Shown piece by piece: positions 1-9,138 of a stretch of DNA of 64,000 bases. The stretch's first letter is position 1. Each line of letters opens with the position of its first letter. Location: assembly GCA_018240595.1 (NCBI GenBank), contig JAFEFL010000032.1, forward strand, positions 25,283-89,282, in the 5' to 3' direction. The position numbers and the translations under genes are program-made. The DNA is from Pseudomonadota bacterium (GTDB taxonomy: Bacteria > Pseudomonadota > Alphaproteobacteria > Rhizobiales > Xanthobacteraceae). A model generated the notes under the pieces. It worked only from the letters and a program-made list of their open reading frames with translations. It searched no databases and was not told the origin of the DNA.

Positions 1-80
1 CTGATGGTGTTGCCCAGGATCTGACCGAGAAGGCGGATGTCTTCGAGAAGCGGTGCTTCCTTGATGGTCTCGAGTTTCAC
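1..80 (-). CDS. ppc: Phosphoenolpyruvate carboxylase, N-terminal fragment (cut by window edge)
   Basis: Only the first codons lie in the window. Read on the minus strand from a GTG at 80, they give VKLETIKEAP followed by LLEDIRLLGQILGNTIR, which resembles the N-terminal 'LL..DIRLLG.ILG..IR' block of PEP carboxylases. PEP carboxylase adds bicarbonate to phosphoenolpyruvate to make oxaloacetate and is the carboxylation step of the serine cycle. It follows mtkB by about 87 bp in the same direction, the same order as in known methylotroph serine-cycle clusters. The start is uncertain: no clear ribosome site precedes the GTG, and the frame stays open upstream to at least about position 130. Confidence 0.72.
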   Translation of the reverse strand, partial: MKLETIKEAPLLEDIRLLGQILGNTI

Positions 81-167
81 GGAAGGTCGATCCAGTGCAC
101 GAGGTGATTTCGGCCGCAAACTACCCCGCCTTGGCGGCCGTGTCTCGTGTCCTGACGATGGCCGCGG

Positions 168-1055
168 TCAGGCCGCGCGTTTCGCCAAGCGCTCGCGCGT
201 GGTCTGGCCGACGAGATGCGCCCCGGCCGCGATTGTCGCGCCGGCCCGGCGCAAGGCATCGACCTTGGCCGCGACATCGCCGCCGGAATCCTGCGACAGG
301 GCGCCGGCATGTCCCATGCGCCGCTGCGCCGGCGCATGTTCGCCGACTATGAGCGCGATCACCGGCTTCTTGAGGCCCTTCGTCGCAAGGAATTCCGCCG
401 CCGCGAGTTCCTCCTTGCCGCCGATCTCACCAATCAGCACGACCGCTTCGGTTTGCGGATCGGCGAAGAACAGATCGAGACAATCGACGAAGCCCATGCC
501 ATGCACCGGATCGCCGCCGACGCCGACGGTCGCCGACTGGCCGAGCCCCGCGGAGGTGAGCTGGCTCACCACTTCGCTGGTCAGCGAAGCTGAGCGCGAC
601 ACGACGCCGATGCTGCCGGGTCGCGAGCGGTCCGTCGCCATGACACCGATCTGACAGGCGCCGGGCACCAGCAGGCCTTGCGAGTTCGGACCAATCAGCC
701 GCGTGCGCGAACCAACCAGCGCCTCGCGCACCCGAATCATGTCGAGCACCGGCACGCGCTCGGTCACCACCACGACCAGCGGCATCTCGGCTTCGATCGC
801 CTCGATCATGGCGGCGGCCGCCTGTGGCGGCGGCACGAAGATCGCGCTGGCGTCGGCGCCGGTCGCCGTGCGCGCTTCCTTCACGGTGTTGAAAACCGGC
901 ACGTCGATATGGGAGCGGCCGCCTTTTCCGGGGGTGACGCCGGCGACGACATTGGTGCCGTACTGGATCATTCGGTTGGTGTGGTAGGTGCCGGCCCAGC
1001 CGGTCATGCCCTGGCACAGAACTCTGGTATCGGCGTTCGCGAGAATGGCCATCAT
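168..1055 (-). CDS. mtkB: Malate--CoA ligase alpha subunit (succinyl-CoA synthetase alpha family)
   Basis: The 295-residue protein has the SucD fold: an N-terminal CoA-binding Rossmann domain (starting MMAILANADTRVLCQGMTG) and the phospho-histidine motif GHAGA near residue 249. Malate thiokinase converts malate, CoA and ATP to malyl-CoA, which malyl-CoA lyase splits to glyoxylate and acetyl-CoA in the serine cycle. Its ATG at 1055 overlaps the mtkA stop (ATGA); a second ATG three bases on is better spaced from the GGGAGG upstream, so the protein may begin one codon later. Family alone would also allow succinyl-CoA synthetase; the flanking sga, hprA, glyA and ppc favour malate-CoA ligase. Confidence 0.88.
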   Translation of the reverse strand: MMAILANADTRVLCQGMTGWAGTYHTNRMIQYGTNVVAGVTPGKGGRSHIDVPVFNTVKEARTATGADASAIFVPPPQAAAAMIEAIEAEMPLVVVVTERVPVLDMIRVREALVGSRTRLIGPNSQGLLVPGACQIGVMATDRSRPGSIGVVSRSASLTSEVVSQLTSAGLGQSATVGVGGDPVHGMGFVDCLDLFFADPQTEAVVLIGEIGGKEELAAAEFLATKGLKKPVIALIVGEHAPAQRRMGHAGALSQDSGGDVAAKVDALRRAGATIAAGAHLVGQTTRERLAKRAA

Positions 1056-2221
1056 GCCCTCCCTTGCGCGATGGAAACGGCGCGCGTCACCGCCTGCCAC
1101 ATGTCCGCGCATTCGATTTTCGCGAACTCGAAATTGGCGAGACGGTGACGCGCCAGTTCCTCGTTGTTACCGGTGAGGCGGATGACGGCCGGGACGCGGC
1201 GGCCGTGCTTGCGGAAGGCGATGCCGAGCGCCTCGGCAACCGTGTCGCAAGGCTGCATGCCGCCACCGAACACATTGACCAGCAGGACTTTCACGCGCGG
1301 GTTGTCGAGCAGCAGCGCGATGCCGTGGGCGACATCCATGCTTTTGGCGGTGGTGCGGATGTCCATGAAATTGGCCGGCTTGCCGCCCGCCGTCCGGATC
1401 ATGTCCAATGTCGCGAGGCCAAGACCGGCGCCGTTGACCACCGCGCCGATGTCGCCGTCCATCTGGATGAAATTGATCTGGCTCTGCTGCGCCTTCAGCT
1501 CGGTGAGATCACCTTCCGGCTCGCCCGCCATCGCGGCGAATTCGGGATGGCGAAAGCCGGCATTGTCGTCTAGCTCGACCTTGGCATCGACCGCGACGAA
1601 ATCGCCGGCCGGCGTCAGCACGAGCGGATTGACCTCGATGAGGCTGGCATCGAGTTCGACGAAGGCGCGATGCAGCCGCTCCACGGTGGCGCGGAACGCG
1701 CCGGCCGCGACTTCCGGCACGCCGATCCTGCGCCCGAGCACGTCGATGTCGGCAGCACGGCCGTCGAGGCGCGTACCGACTTGCAAGTCTGAAAGCGTTT
1801 CGCTCCCGCGCGCGATGCGCTGTTCGATGCCGCTGCCGCCCGAACCGGCGACGAGTTCGATGGCGGCGCGCGCGGGATCGACGCCGATGGCGATGTAGAA
1901 TTCGCGCGCAACCTGTACACCGCGTTCGACCAGGACCTGCGCCGCGGCCTGTCCGGCGGGACCGGTTTGCGGCGTGACCAGCGGCGAGGCGAGCATTTGC
2001 CGCGCGGCTTCCGCGGCCGCCAGCGCCGACGACACAGCGCGGACGCCGCCGGCCGCGGCGCGGTCGCCGGCGAGGATCTGCGCTTTCACGTAGATGTTGC
2101 CGGGCCGCAGCGCGCTGGCAGCGGCGGCGGCTTCATCCGCGCTTGCGGCCAGACGTCCCTCCGGAACCGCGATCGCATAGCGCGACAGCAAATCCTTGCC
2201 CTGGAATTCGCGTAGCTGCAT
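1052..2221 (-). CDS. mtkA: Malate--CoA ligase beta subunit (ATP-grasp)
   Basis: This 389-residue protein is a succinyl-CoA synthetase beta homologue. It starts MQLREFQGKDLLSRYAI, has an ATP-grasp domain (KAQILAGDR near residue 46 and the EVNPL metal/nucleotide motif near residue 196), and a C-terminal ligase-CoA domain with VNVFGGGMQPCD. It pairs with the alpha subunit encoded immediately downstream with overlapping stop and start codons, which suggests translational coupling. Length matches MtkA of methylotrophs. The internal serine-cycle location supports malate rather than succinate as substrate, but substrate choice cannot be read directly from the motifs. Confidence 0.88.
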   Translation of the reverse strand: MQLREFQGKDLLSRYAIAVPEGRLAASADEAAAAASALRPGNIYVKAQILAGDRAAAGGVRAVSSALAAAEAARQMLASPLVTPQTGPAGQAAAQVLVERGVQVAREFYIAIGVDPARAAIELVAGSGGSGIEQRIARGSETLSDLQVGTRLDGRAADIDVLGRRIGVPEVAAGAFRATVERLHRAFVELDASLIEVNPLVLTPAGDFVAVDAKVELDDNAGFRHPEFAAMAGEPEGDLTELKAQQSQINFIQMDGDIGAVVNGAGLGLATLDMIRTAGGKPANFMDIRTTAKSMDVAHGIALLLDNPRVKVLLVNVFGGGMQPCDTVAEALGIAFRKHGRRVPAVIRLTGNNEELARHRLANFEFAKIECADMWQAVTRAVSIAQGRA

Positions 2222-2286
2222 GGCGCATTCTCCCGGTCGTTGTCTTGTCGCTCCCGTTCAGCCTCCGGCCGCCGCTATCCTATTCG

Positions 2287-3249
2287 TCATGCCGCGACGA
2301 CATTGGTCGGCCGGCCGGCCTGGAAGTTCTCGATGTGGCCGATCAGCTGATCCCACAGCACCTGCATGGCGCCCTGCCCGGCCCAGCTCACATGAGGTGT
2401 CACGATGACGTTCGGCCGGCCGAGGATTGCATTGAAGCAATGATCCGCCGGCGGCGGCTCCGCCGTCACGACATCGAAGCCGAGGCCCGAGATCAGGCCC
2501 TCCTCGAGCGCCTCGACGGCATCCTTCTCGACCACCAGGCCGCCGCGCGCCGTGTTGATGAGCAGCGGCTTCTTCTTCATCTTGCGGAACTCGGGCCTGG
2601 CGATCATGCCGCGCGTCGCCGCCGACAGCGGGCAATGCAGCGTTATGATGTCGCTCGTCTCCAACACTTCGTCGAACGGCGTATAGAGCGGCCCGAGGCC
2701 CTGCACGCCCTTGTGCGCGGCGAACAAGGTCTTCATGCCGAAGGCCTGGCCGAGGCGCGCGACCGACTGGCCGATGGCGCCCTCGCCCATGATGCCGAGC
2801 GTGGCGCCGGATAGTTCGCCGATCGGATGATTGAAGAAGCAGAACTGGCCCGAATTGCGCCATTCGCCGTCGATGACATCCTGGCGATAGCCGATCAGGC
2901 TGCGCCGCAGCGCGAGGATCAGCGCAAAGGTGTGCTCCGGCACGGTGTTGACCGCATAGCCGCGAACATTCGAGACGATCACGCCGCGCTGACGGCAGAC
3001 GTCGTGATCGATGACATCATAGCCGGTGGCGGCGATGCCGATCATCTTCAGGCCGGGCAACCGATCGAGATCGATGGCGCGAATCGGCACCTTGTTGGTG
3101 ATGGCGATGGTCGCGCCGGCAAGCCGTTCGGCAACCTCACCCGGCCGCGTCGCCGGATATTCGGTCCAGTCGTGGGCAAAGCCGGGCCGCCGCAGGTCGA
3201 CCGACGGGCCGATCGTATTGCGGTCGAGAAAGACGATGCGCGGTTTCAT
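2287..3249 (-). CDS. hprA: Hydroxypyruvate reductase / glycerate dehydrogenase
   Basis: This is a 320-residue D-2-hydroxyacid dehydrogenase. It shows the variant nucleotide-binding glycine motif GIMGEGAIG, the catalytic arginine segment NTARGGLV, the acidic segment GFDVVTAEP and the catalytic histidine in TPHVSWAG. Such enzymes reduce hydroxypyruvate to D-glycerate with NAD(P)H, the step after serine-glyoxylate aminotransferase in the serine cycle. I chose the start MKPRIVFLDRNT (ATG at 3249); a longer open frame upstream lies over the next gene and has no homology. The gap to the upstream gene is 5 bp, so it is co-transcribed with sga and glyA. Confidence 0.88.
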   Translation of the reverse strand: MKPRIVFLDRNTIGPSVDLRRPGFAHDWTEYPATRPGEVAERLAGATIAITNKVPIRAIDLDRLPGLKMIGIAATGYDVIDHDVCRQRGVIVSNVRGYAVNTVPEHTFALILALRRSLIGYRQDVIDGEWRNSGQFCFFNHPIGELSGATLGIMGEGAIGQSVARLGQAFGMKTLFAAHKGVQGLGPLYTPFDEVLETSDIITLHCPLSAATRGMIARPEFRKMKKKPLLINTARGGLVVEKDAVEALEEGLISGLGFDVVTAEPPPADHCFNAILGRPNVIVTPHVSWAGQGAMQVLWDQLIGHIENFQAGRPTNVVAA

Positions 3250-3254
3250 GACGC

Positions 3255-4304
3255 TCACACATGAATCCTTTCTCGATGTTCGGCCTGCGCCGCATCCGAC
3301 GGAACGGCGGCGACAGCCGGAAACACCGGATAGAGATGCAGGGAGCGGCCGAGCTCCTGCGTCAGGGTCAGCACCGTGTCGATATACGGCGTCTCTATGC
3401 CGACAATGTGGCCCATCTCCTGCACCGAGGTGAGGAGCGCATCGAGCTCGAGCGGCCGTCCGGCCTCGAGATCCTGCAGCATCGAAGTCCGGTGCGCGCC
3501 GACGCGGGCGGCGCCGCGGATGCGCTTGTCGATATCGACGCGGAACGAGGCGCCGAAGGCGGTCGCGATTTCCTGCGCCTCGGTCATCATATGCACGCAG
3601 ACTGCGCGCAGGTCGGGCCGCGTGGCGACGACATCGAGGGTCGCTCGCGTCAGCGCGCTGATCGGGTTGAAGCAAAGATTGCCCCACAGCTTCAGCCACA
3701 GCTCATTGCGGATGTCCGGCAGGACCGGCGCTTCGAAGCCGCCGGCTTCCAGCACCGCCGCCAGCGCGCGGCAACGCTCGGAGATCGAGCCATCCGGCTC
3801 GCCCAGCGAGAAGCGATTGCCGTATTTGTGCTTCACGATGCCCGGGCCGGCCAGTTCCGTGGCCGGATAGACCACGCAGCCGATCGCCCGTTCAGGGCCG
3901 ATGGCATTCCATTGCCGGCCCGCCGGATCGACGCTGCGCAGCCGGACATTGTCGAAGCGGCGGCCGAGACCGTAGCTGTACCACCACGGAATGCCGTTCT
4001 GCCCGGTGACCACGGCGGTGCCCTCGCCGAGCAGTGGCGCCATCTGCTCGGCGGTTTCCCACGCCTGATGCGCCTTGAGGCACACAATGACAAAGTCCTG
4101 CCGGCCGAGTTCGGAGGGAGTGTCCGTAGCGGCCGGCCGGCAGGTTCGCTCCTCACCGTCGATGAGGAGCTTCAGTCCCTGGTCCTTGATGGCGGCAAGC
4201 TGCTTGCCGCGCGCGACGACCGACAGTTCGACGGCATCGACCCGGCTCAGGCCGGCCGCCAGGTAACCGCCGATCGCTCCCGCGCCGTAAATGCAAATCT
4301 TCAC
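3255..4304 (-). CDS. 2-dehydropantoate 2-reductase family oxidoreductase
   Basis: The 349-residue protein belongs to the ketopantoate reductase (PanE/ApbA) family. It has an N-terminal Rossmann motif GAGAIGGYLAAGL, the segment VIVCLKAHQ, and the C-terminal helical domain with NELWLKLWGNLCFNPISALT, which carries the lysine and asparagine typical of the family. The classical reaction is reduction of ketopantoate to pantoate with NADPH for CoA synthesis. Its place between sga and hprA, with gaps of only 5 and 17 bp, is unusual for a pantothenate gene. It may reduce another 2-oxo acid of the serine/glyoxylate pathway, for example hydroxypyruvate or tartronate semialdehyde; this is inference. Confidence 0.82.
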   Translation of the reverse strand: MKICIYGAGAIGGYLAAGLSRVDAVELSVVARGKQLAAIKDQGLKLLIDGEERTCRPAATDTPSELGRQDFVIVCLKAHQAWETAEQMAPLLGEGTAVVTGQNGIPWWYSYGLGRRFDNVRLRSVDPAGRQWNAIGPERAIGCVVYPATELAGPGIVKHKYGNRFSLGEPDGSISERCRALAAVLEAGGFEAPVLPDIRNELWLKLWGNLCFNPISALTRATLDVVATRPDLRAVCVHMMTEAQEIATAFGASFRVDIDKRIRGAARVGAHRTSMLQDLEAGRPLELDALLTSVQEMGHIVGIETPYIDTVLTLTQELGRSLHLYPVFPAVAAVPSDAAQAEHRERIHV

Positions 4305-4321
4305 GCGCGCCTCCGCTTCGC

Positions 4322-5515
4322 TCAGGCCACCTTGGCGAGTTCAATCTTCGGCGCCGTGGCGCGGAAGTGCTCCTGCGCCGCGGCGACCCCGGAGCCGGCT
4401 TCGACCGGAATGCCGACATCGCGCATCGCCATTTCGCTGCCGGCCAGCGCCTGCAGGATCATGATCTCGTTGATGTTGCCGATGTGGCCGATGCGGAAGA
4501 CGCGGCCCGCGACTTTCGACAGACCGGTGCCGAGCGACATGCGGTAGCGGTGATAAGCGACCTTGATCACCTCGGCCGCATTGAAGCCCTTCGGCACGCA
4601 AATCGCCGACACCGTGTCGGAATGCCACTTCGGCTCCTTGGCGCACAGGCTCAGACCCCAGGCGTCGACCGCCAGACGCACGCCTTCGGCGAGGCGGTTA
4701 TGCCGGGCGAACACGTTGTCGAGGCCTTCGCCGAGCAGCGTATCGACGGAGGCGCGCAGGCCGCGCATCAGCGTCGTCGCCGGCGTGTAAGGGAAATAAC
4801 CATCCTTGTTGGCCTTGCTCATCTCGGCAAAGTCGTAGAAGCAGCGCGGGCATTTCGCCGTCTTCGACGCTTCGAGCGCCTTCTGACTCACCGCGACGAT
4901 GGCGAGACCGGTCGGCAGCATGAAGCCCTTCTGCGAACCGGACACGGCAAGATCGACGCCCCATTCGTCCATGCGGAAATCAATGCTGGCGATCGAACTG
5001 ACGCCATCGACCATCAGCAGCGCCGGATGGCCGGCGGCATCGAGCGCCTTGCGCACGCCGGCAATATCGCTCGTGACCCCGGTCGCGGTTTCGTTGTGGC
5101 AGCACAGCACCGCCTTGATCTTGTGATCCTTGTCGGCCTTCAGCCGCTCGGCATAGATATCGAGCGGCACGCCCTCGCCCCATTCGACGTCGACCTTGTC
5201 GACGATGAGGCCGTGGCGCTGACACAGATCGGCCCACAGATGCGAGAACTGGCCGAACACGGCGACGAGCACGCGATCGCCGGGCGACAACGTGTTGGTG
5301 ATCGAGGCTTCCCAGCCGCCGGTGCCGGAGCCCGGAAACAGGAACACCTGTCCGGTTTCGGTCTTGAACACCTTCTTCAGGTCCTGGAACAGCGGCAAAG
5401 TGAAAGCCGGAAAATCGGGCGAACGCTGATCCTCGAGCGGAATGTCCATGGCCTGACGAACGCCAAACGGCATGTTGGTCGGTCCTGGAATGAAGAGCCC
5501 GTGAAAACCTGACAT
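4322..5515 (-). CDS. sga: Serine--glyoxylate aminotransferase
   Basis: The 397-residue class V aminotransferase starts MSGFHGLFIPGPTNMP. The pyridoxal-phosphate lysine is K196 in SGSQKGFMLPTGL, and the phosphate-binding GSGTGGWEA lies near residue 65. The enzyme transfers the amino group of serine to glyoxylate, giving hydroxypyruvate and glycine, and links glyA with hprA in the serine cycle. The start at 5515 is supported by GGGGAG six bases upstream; the in-frame extension to 5602 has no family similarity. It lies 56 bp after glyA in the same direction. Confidence 0.92.
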   Translation of the reverse strand: MSGFHGLFIPGPTNMPFGVRQAMDIPLEDQRSPDFPAFTLPLFQDLKKVFKTETGQVFLFPGSGTGGWEASITNTLSPGDRVLVAVFGQFSHLWADLCQRHGLIVDKVDVEWGEGVPLDIYAERLKADKDHKIKAVLCCHNETATGVTSDIAGVRKALDAAGHPALLMVDGVSSIASIDFRMDEWGVDLAVSGSQKGFMLPTGLAIVAVSQKALEASKTAKCPRCFYDFAEMSKANKDGYFPYTPATTLMRGLRASVDTLLGEGLDNVFARHNRLAEGVRLAVDAWGLSLCAKEPKWHSDTVSAICVPKGFNAAEVIKVAYHRYRMSLGTGLSKVAGRVFRIGHIGNINEIMILQALAGSEMAMRDVGIPVEAGSGVAAAQEHFRATAPKIELAKVA

Positions 5516-5571
5516 TGCACTCCCCTTTTCGGCTTTGTTGTTCAATTCGACGTTGTTCTGGTTGACGGCTT

Positions 5572-6885
5572 TCAGTTCGGATAAATCGGAAACCGTTCGC
5601 ACAGCGCGATCGCCTTGGCCTTGACCGCGGCTTCGACCGGCGCGTTGGCGGCTTCGCCATTGGCCGCGAGGCCGTCGAGCACTTCGGTGATCAGACGGCC
5701 GACTTCGCGGAATTCGGCGATGCCGAAGCCGCGCGTCGTGCCGGCCGGCGTGCCGAGGCGCACGCCCGAGGTTACCGTCGGTTTTTCTGGATCGAACGGA
5801 ACGCCGTTCTTGTTGCAGGTGATGTGCGCGCGGCCGAGGCTCTTCTCTGCGAAATTGCCCGTGAGCTTCTTCGGCCGCAGGTCGAGCAGCACGAGATGCG
5901 TGTCGGTGCCGCCGGTGACGAGATCGTAGCCGGCGCTGCGCAGCACCTCGCCCATCGCCTTGCAGTTATCGACGACCGACTGGGCATAGCTCCTGAATTC
6001 GGGACGCAGGGCCTCGCCGAAGGCCGCGGCCTTGGCCGCGACGATGTGCATCAGCGGCCCGCCCTGCAGCCCGGGAAACACCGCCGAATTGATCTTCTTG
6101 GCAATGTCCTCGTCGTCGGTCAGCACCATGCCGCCGCGCGGACCGCGCAAGGTCTTGTGCGTCGTCGTGGTGACGACATGCGCGTGCGGGAACGGCGATG
6201 GATGCACGCCGCCGGCCACGAGGCCCGCGAAATGCGCCATATCGACCATGAGGAACGCGCCGACCGCATCGGCGATGGCGCGGAACGCGGCAAAGTCGAA
6301 AACGCGCGGATAGGCCGAGCCGCCGGCGATGATGATGCGCGGCTTGTGCTCGCTCGCGAGCCGCCGAACCTCGTCCATGTCGATGCGGTGATCGTCGAGA
6401 CGCACGCCATAGGACACAGCGTTGAACCACTTGCCGGATAGGTTCGGCGCGGCGCCGTGCGTCAGGTGACCGCCTGAGGCGAGCGACAGGCCGAGAATGG
6501 TATCGCCCGGCTTCGCCAGCGCCAGCAGCACCGCCTGATTGGCCTGGCTGCCGGAGCTCGGCTGCACATTGGCGAAACTACAGCCGAAGAGGCGTTTGGC
6601 GCGCTCGATCGCCAGGGTCTCGACTTCATCGACGAACTGGCAGCCGCCGTAATAGCGCTTGTTGGGATAGCCCTCGGCATATTTGTTGGTCAGCGCAGAG
6701 CCGGCCGCCTGCAGCACCGCGCGACTAACGATGTTTTCCGACGCAATGAGCTCGATTTCGAAACGTTGACGATCAACCTCGCGCCCGATCATGGCGGCGA
6801 GTGCCGGATCCGTCGCCGCCAAACCGCTCGAGAAAAAATCGACGCTGGCGCCGATCTCCCGTTCGCTCCCTGTCAGTTGCTGCAT
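5572..6885 (-). CDS. glyA: Serine hydroxymethyltransferase
   Basis: The 437-residue protein has all SHMT hallmarks: [10 protein letters not shown] near residue 46, [14 protein letters not shown] near 68, the cofactor aspartate in MVDMAHFAG and the pyridoxal-phosphate lysine K244 in [14 protein letters not shown]. It condenses glycine with 5,10-methylene-tetrahydrofolate to serine, the C1 entry step of the serine cycle. I start at [10 protein letters not shown] (6885); an in-frame ATG at 6966 would read through the operator region. As the first gene of the serine-cycle run it is probably under the IclR-type box at 6950-6966. A second, housekeeping SHMT elsewhere in the genome is likely but not visible. 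Confidence 0.93.
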   Translation of the reverse strand: MQQLTGSEREIGASVDFFSSGLAATDPALAAMIGREVDRQRFEIELIASENIVSRAVLQAAGSALTNKYAEGYPNKRYYGGCQFVDEVETLAIERAKRLFGCSFANVQPSSGSQANQAVLLALAKPGDTILGLSLASGGHLTHGAAPNLSGKWFNAVSYGVRLDDHRIDMDEVRRLASEHKPRIIIAGGSAYPRVFDFAAFRAIADAVGAFLMVDMAHFAGLVAGGVHPSPFPHAHVVTTTTHKTLRGPRGGMVLTDDEDIAKKINSAVFPGLQGGPLMHIVAAKAAAFGEALRPEFRSYAQSVVDNCKAMGEVLRSAGYDLVTGGTDTHLVLLDLRPKKLTGNFAEKSLGRAHITCNKNGVPFDPEKPTVTSGVRLGTPAGTTRGFGIAEFREVGRLITEVLDGLAANGEAANAPVEAAVKAKAIALCERFPIYPN

Positions 6886-6916
6886 GGCACTTCCACTGTT
6901 CGCCGTGGTTCGAGAC

Positions 6917-6934
6917 TGGAATACTGTATGCCAC
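6917..6934 (+). promoter_or_regulatory. Repeated 18-bp motif, copy 1 (glyA/iclR intergenic)
   Basis: TGGAATACTGTATGCCAC occurs here and, base for base, at 9139-9156 upstream of the oxalate/formate antiporter. Its core GGAATAC-T-GTATGCC is an imperfect inverted repeat (6 of 7 arm positions pair). It is either a second operator or a shared promoter element; the factor is unknown. Confidence 0.6.
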
Positions 6935-6949
6935 CAAATGTGTTTTGCA

Positions 6950-6966
6950 ATGGAAATTATTTCCAT
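6950..6966. promoter_or_regulatory. IclR-type operator between glyA and the IclR gene
   Basis: ATGGAAATTATTTCCAT is a perfect 17-bp palindrome about a central T. Its inner 15 bases fit the published E. coli IclR consensus TGGAAATNATTTCCA exactly. It lies about 65 bp upstream of the glyA start and 135 bp upstream of the regulator start, so it could control both. Confidence 0.8.
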
Positions 6967-7100
6967 TTCTACAATGGCTACGCCAGAAGATACAAAGACA
7001 CAGCTATTTCAATGGCTTGTCGCGTTATCCAAAGGGCTGGACAATGCCGGCTTTCGCATTGATGTATGGTACGGGCGCTGTGCCCAATGCGAGGTTCGAC

Positions 7101-7958
7101 ATGGTTGGACGACCGAGATCTGCACGTCCGCACGCCGCGGAAAGCGCCGGCGCCGGCCATCTCGCGGGCTCAGTGCAGGCGCTCGAGCGCGGGCTCAACT
7201 TGCTCGCCATCATCGCCGAGGCCGACGGCCTGTCGCTCACCAGCATCGCGCAGCGCGCCGGCATCGCGCCGTCGACCGCGCATCGCATCATCAATACCCT
7301 GAAGGCCAATGGCTTCGTCCAGGACGACGGCCATGACGGCTATCTGGTCGGCACGCAGGCCTTCCGCATCGGCAGCGCTTTCCTGCGCAACCGCAAGATT
7401 GTCGATGTCGGCCGCTCCACCATGCGCCAGCTCATGGAAGCGAGCGGCGAGACGGTCAACATGGGCATCGTCACCGACTGCTTTGTCGTCTTCGTCTCGC
7501 AGATCGAATGTCACCAGTCGATTCGTGCCTTTCACCGGCCCGGCGCGCGCGGCCCGATGCACGCGTCGAGTCTGGGCAAGGCGATGCTGGCCTCGCTCGC
7601 AGACGAAGCGGTCTCGCACATTCTGCACAAGGTCGGCATGGCGCGTTTCACCGAACGCACCATCGTCGATCCCGATCTGTTGTTCGCCGACCTCGCCGCG
7701 GTGCGCAGCCGCGGCTGGGCGATCGACGACCAGGAGCAGGCCGACGGCCTGCGCTGCGTCGGCGCCGCGGTGTACAACGAATACGGCGAAGCGGCCGGTG
7801 CGATCTCGATCTCCGGCCCAACCGTGCGTGTCACGCTCGAGCGGCTCGGCGAACTCGGCCCCATGGTCAAGCGTGCCGCGATCGAGGTGACCGAGCGCAT
7901 CGGCGGCATCATGCCGAAGGCGGCGAAGACTTCTCAGGCGACAGCGGCGGCGCCCTGA
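7101..7958 (+). CDS. IclR family transcriptional regulator
   Basis: The 285-residue protein has an N-terminal winged helix-turn-helix ([31 protein letters not shown], with [16 protein letters not shown] as recognition helix and wing) and the C-terminal IclR effector domain ([44 protein letters not shown]). IclR proteins bind small acids such as glyoxylate or pyruvate and repress or activate catabolic operons. I place the start at the ATG 7101, six bases after GAGG; in-frame ATGs at 7043 and 7061 are possible. It is divergent from glyA, overlaps the end of folD by 25 bp, and probably binds the boxes at 6950 and 9097. Confidence 0.9.
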   Translation: MVGRPRSARPHAAESAGAGHLAGSVQALERGLNLLAIIAEADGLSLTSIAQRAGIAPSTAHRIINTLKANGFVQDDGHDGYLVGTQAFRIGSAFLRNRKIVDVGRSTMRQLMEASGETVNMGIVTDCFVVFVSQIECHQSIRAFHRPGARGPMHASSLGKAMLASLADEAVSHILHKVGMARFTERTIVDPDLLFADLAAVRSRGWAIDDQEQADGLRCVGAAVYNEYGEAAGAISISGPTVRVTLERLGELGPMVKRAAIEVTERIGGIMPKAAKTSQATAAAP

Positions 7959-8875
7959 ATCGATGCCGGCTTGCGCGCGGGCACGGCCCAGCGCGGCGGT
8001 GCAAGTCCCGCATGGCGGCATGCGGAAGTGACCGTATTTGCCAGCAAACACGCGATCGTCATGGGACCGACGCCACCCGGCACCGGCGTCACCGCGCCGG
8101 CAACGGCGGCGACTTCCGCGAAGGCGACATCGCCCGTGAGCACATTGGCGCCATCGGCGCGCGTCACGCGGTTGATCCCGACATCGATGACCGTTGCGCC
8201 CGGCTTGATCCAGGAGCCTCTGACGAAATCCGGCCGGCCGACCGCGGCGACGACGATGTCTGCCTGCCGGCAACGCCCCTCGAGATCGGCCGTCTTCGAA
8301 TGAGCAATCGTCACGGTGCAGCTTTCGCGCACCAGAAGCTGCGCCATCGGCCGGCCGACGATGGTCGAACGTCCGATGATCAGCGCATTCATGCCCGTGA
8401 GATCGTCGAAGCGGTCGCGCAGCAACAGCAAGCAGCCGAGCGGCGTGCACGGCACGAAAGCACGCTCGACATCGCCGATACCGAGCAGACCGACATTCAC
8501 CGGATGAAAGCCGTCGACGTCCTTGGCCGGATCGATTGCTTCGAGAACGGTCGTCGTCGCGATGTGATCCGGCAGCGGCAGTTGAACCAGGATGCCATGC
8601 ACCGCCGGATCGGCATTGAGTTTGCGGATCAGCGCCAGCAGATCGCTTTCGGCCGTGGATGCCGGCAGGCGATGATCGACAGCGGCGATGCCGATGGCTT
8701 TCGCCTTGCGCGCCTTGCTGCTGACATAGACCTGGCTGCTCGGATTTTCGCCGACCAGCACAACGGCGAGCGTGGGCTTGAGGCGCACGGCGGCGGCAAG
8801 CTGCTCGACTTGGCCGTGAATGCGCGCGGTCAATTCGGCGGCGACGGCGATGCCGTCGATAATCTCGGCGGTCAT
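7934..8875 (-). CDS. folD: Bifunctional methylene-tetrahydrofolate dehydrogenase/cyclohydrolase
   Basis: The 313-residue protein has the FolD catalytic residues Y50 and K54 ([16 protein letters not shown]), the substrate segment LVQLPLP, the DVDGFHPVN loop, the NADP-binding [10 protein letters not shown] and the C-terminal [11 protein letters not shown]. It interconverts 5,10-methylene-, methenyl- and 10-formyl-tetrahydrofolate, supplying methylene-THF to SHMT. Here it sits in the position where other serine-cycle organisms often carry mtdA/fch, suggesting FolD carries the formate-derived C1 flux. The start at 8875 has AAAGGAG eight bases upstream. It is convergent with the IclR gene. Confidence 0.92.
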   Translation of the reverse strand: MTAEIIDGIAVAAELTARIHGQVEQLAAAVRLKPTLAVVLVGENPSSQVYVSSKARKAKAIGIAAVDHRLPASTAESDLLALIRKLNADPAVHGILVQLPLPDHIATTTVLEAIDPAKDVDGFHPVNVGLLGIGDVERAFVPCTPLGCLLLLRDRFDDLTGMNALIIGRSTIVGRPMAQLLVRESCTVTIAHSKTADLEGRCRQADIVVAAVGRPDFVRGSWIKPGATVIDVGINRVTRADGANVLTGDVAFAEVAAVAGAVTPVPGGVGPMTIACLLANTVTSACRHAGLAPPRWAVPARKPASIQGAAAVA

Positions 8876-9096
8876 CGGCACGCTCCTTTCGCGGCGGATT
8901 GGGCGGGCAAAGAGCCGCTGCGCACGGGCCCTGCGACACCGATAATCGGGGCCGCAAACGCGGCTCGCGGCATCCCCTGACAAGTCCGACTCTGCACCCT
9001 CGCGGAACCCCGTGCCGGGCCACCGACCGGGCCTGCTGCTCCCAAGCTATTGAAAAACATCATCTTCAAGTTTCCCCCGCGCGGCGTCACACGATT

Positions 9097-9113
9097 TTGG
9101 AAATTATTTTCAT
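9097..9113. promoter_or_regulatory. IclR-type operator upstream of the antiporter gene
   Basis: TTGGAAATTATTTTCAT matches the palindrome at 6950-6966 in 15 of 17 positions and the E. coli IclR consensus with one mismatch in the right arm. It lies about 110 bp upstream of the transporter start, in the 347-bp folD/transporter intergenic region, which otherwise holds only the 18-bp motif and presumably the promoter. Confidence 0.72.
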
Positions 9114-9138
9114 TCTCCCTTGCCGGATTTGTCAATGG

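Noticed and set aside
37..3433. Long plus-strand open frames opposite ppc, mtkB, mtkA, hprA and panE-like genes
   Set aside because: They are Arg/Ala/Pro-rich readings of the antisense of clear genes in high-GC DNA, with no domain similarity.
3250..3699. N-terminal extension of hprA to 3699
   Set aside because: It would overlap the panE-like gene by over 400 bp and has no dehydrogenase similarity; the ATG at 3249 fits the family.
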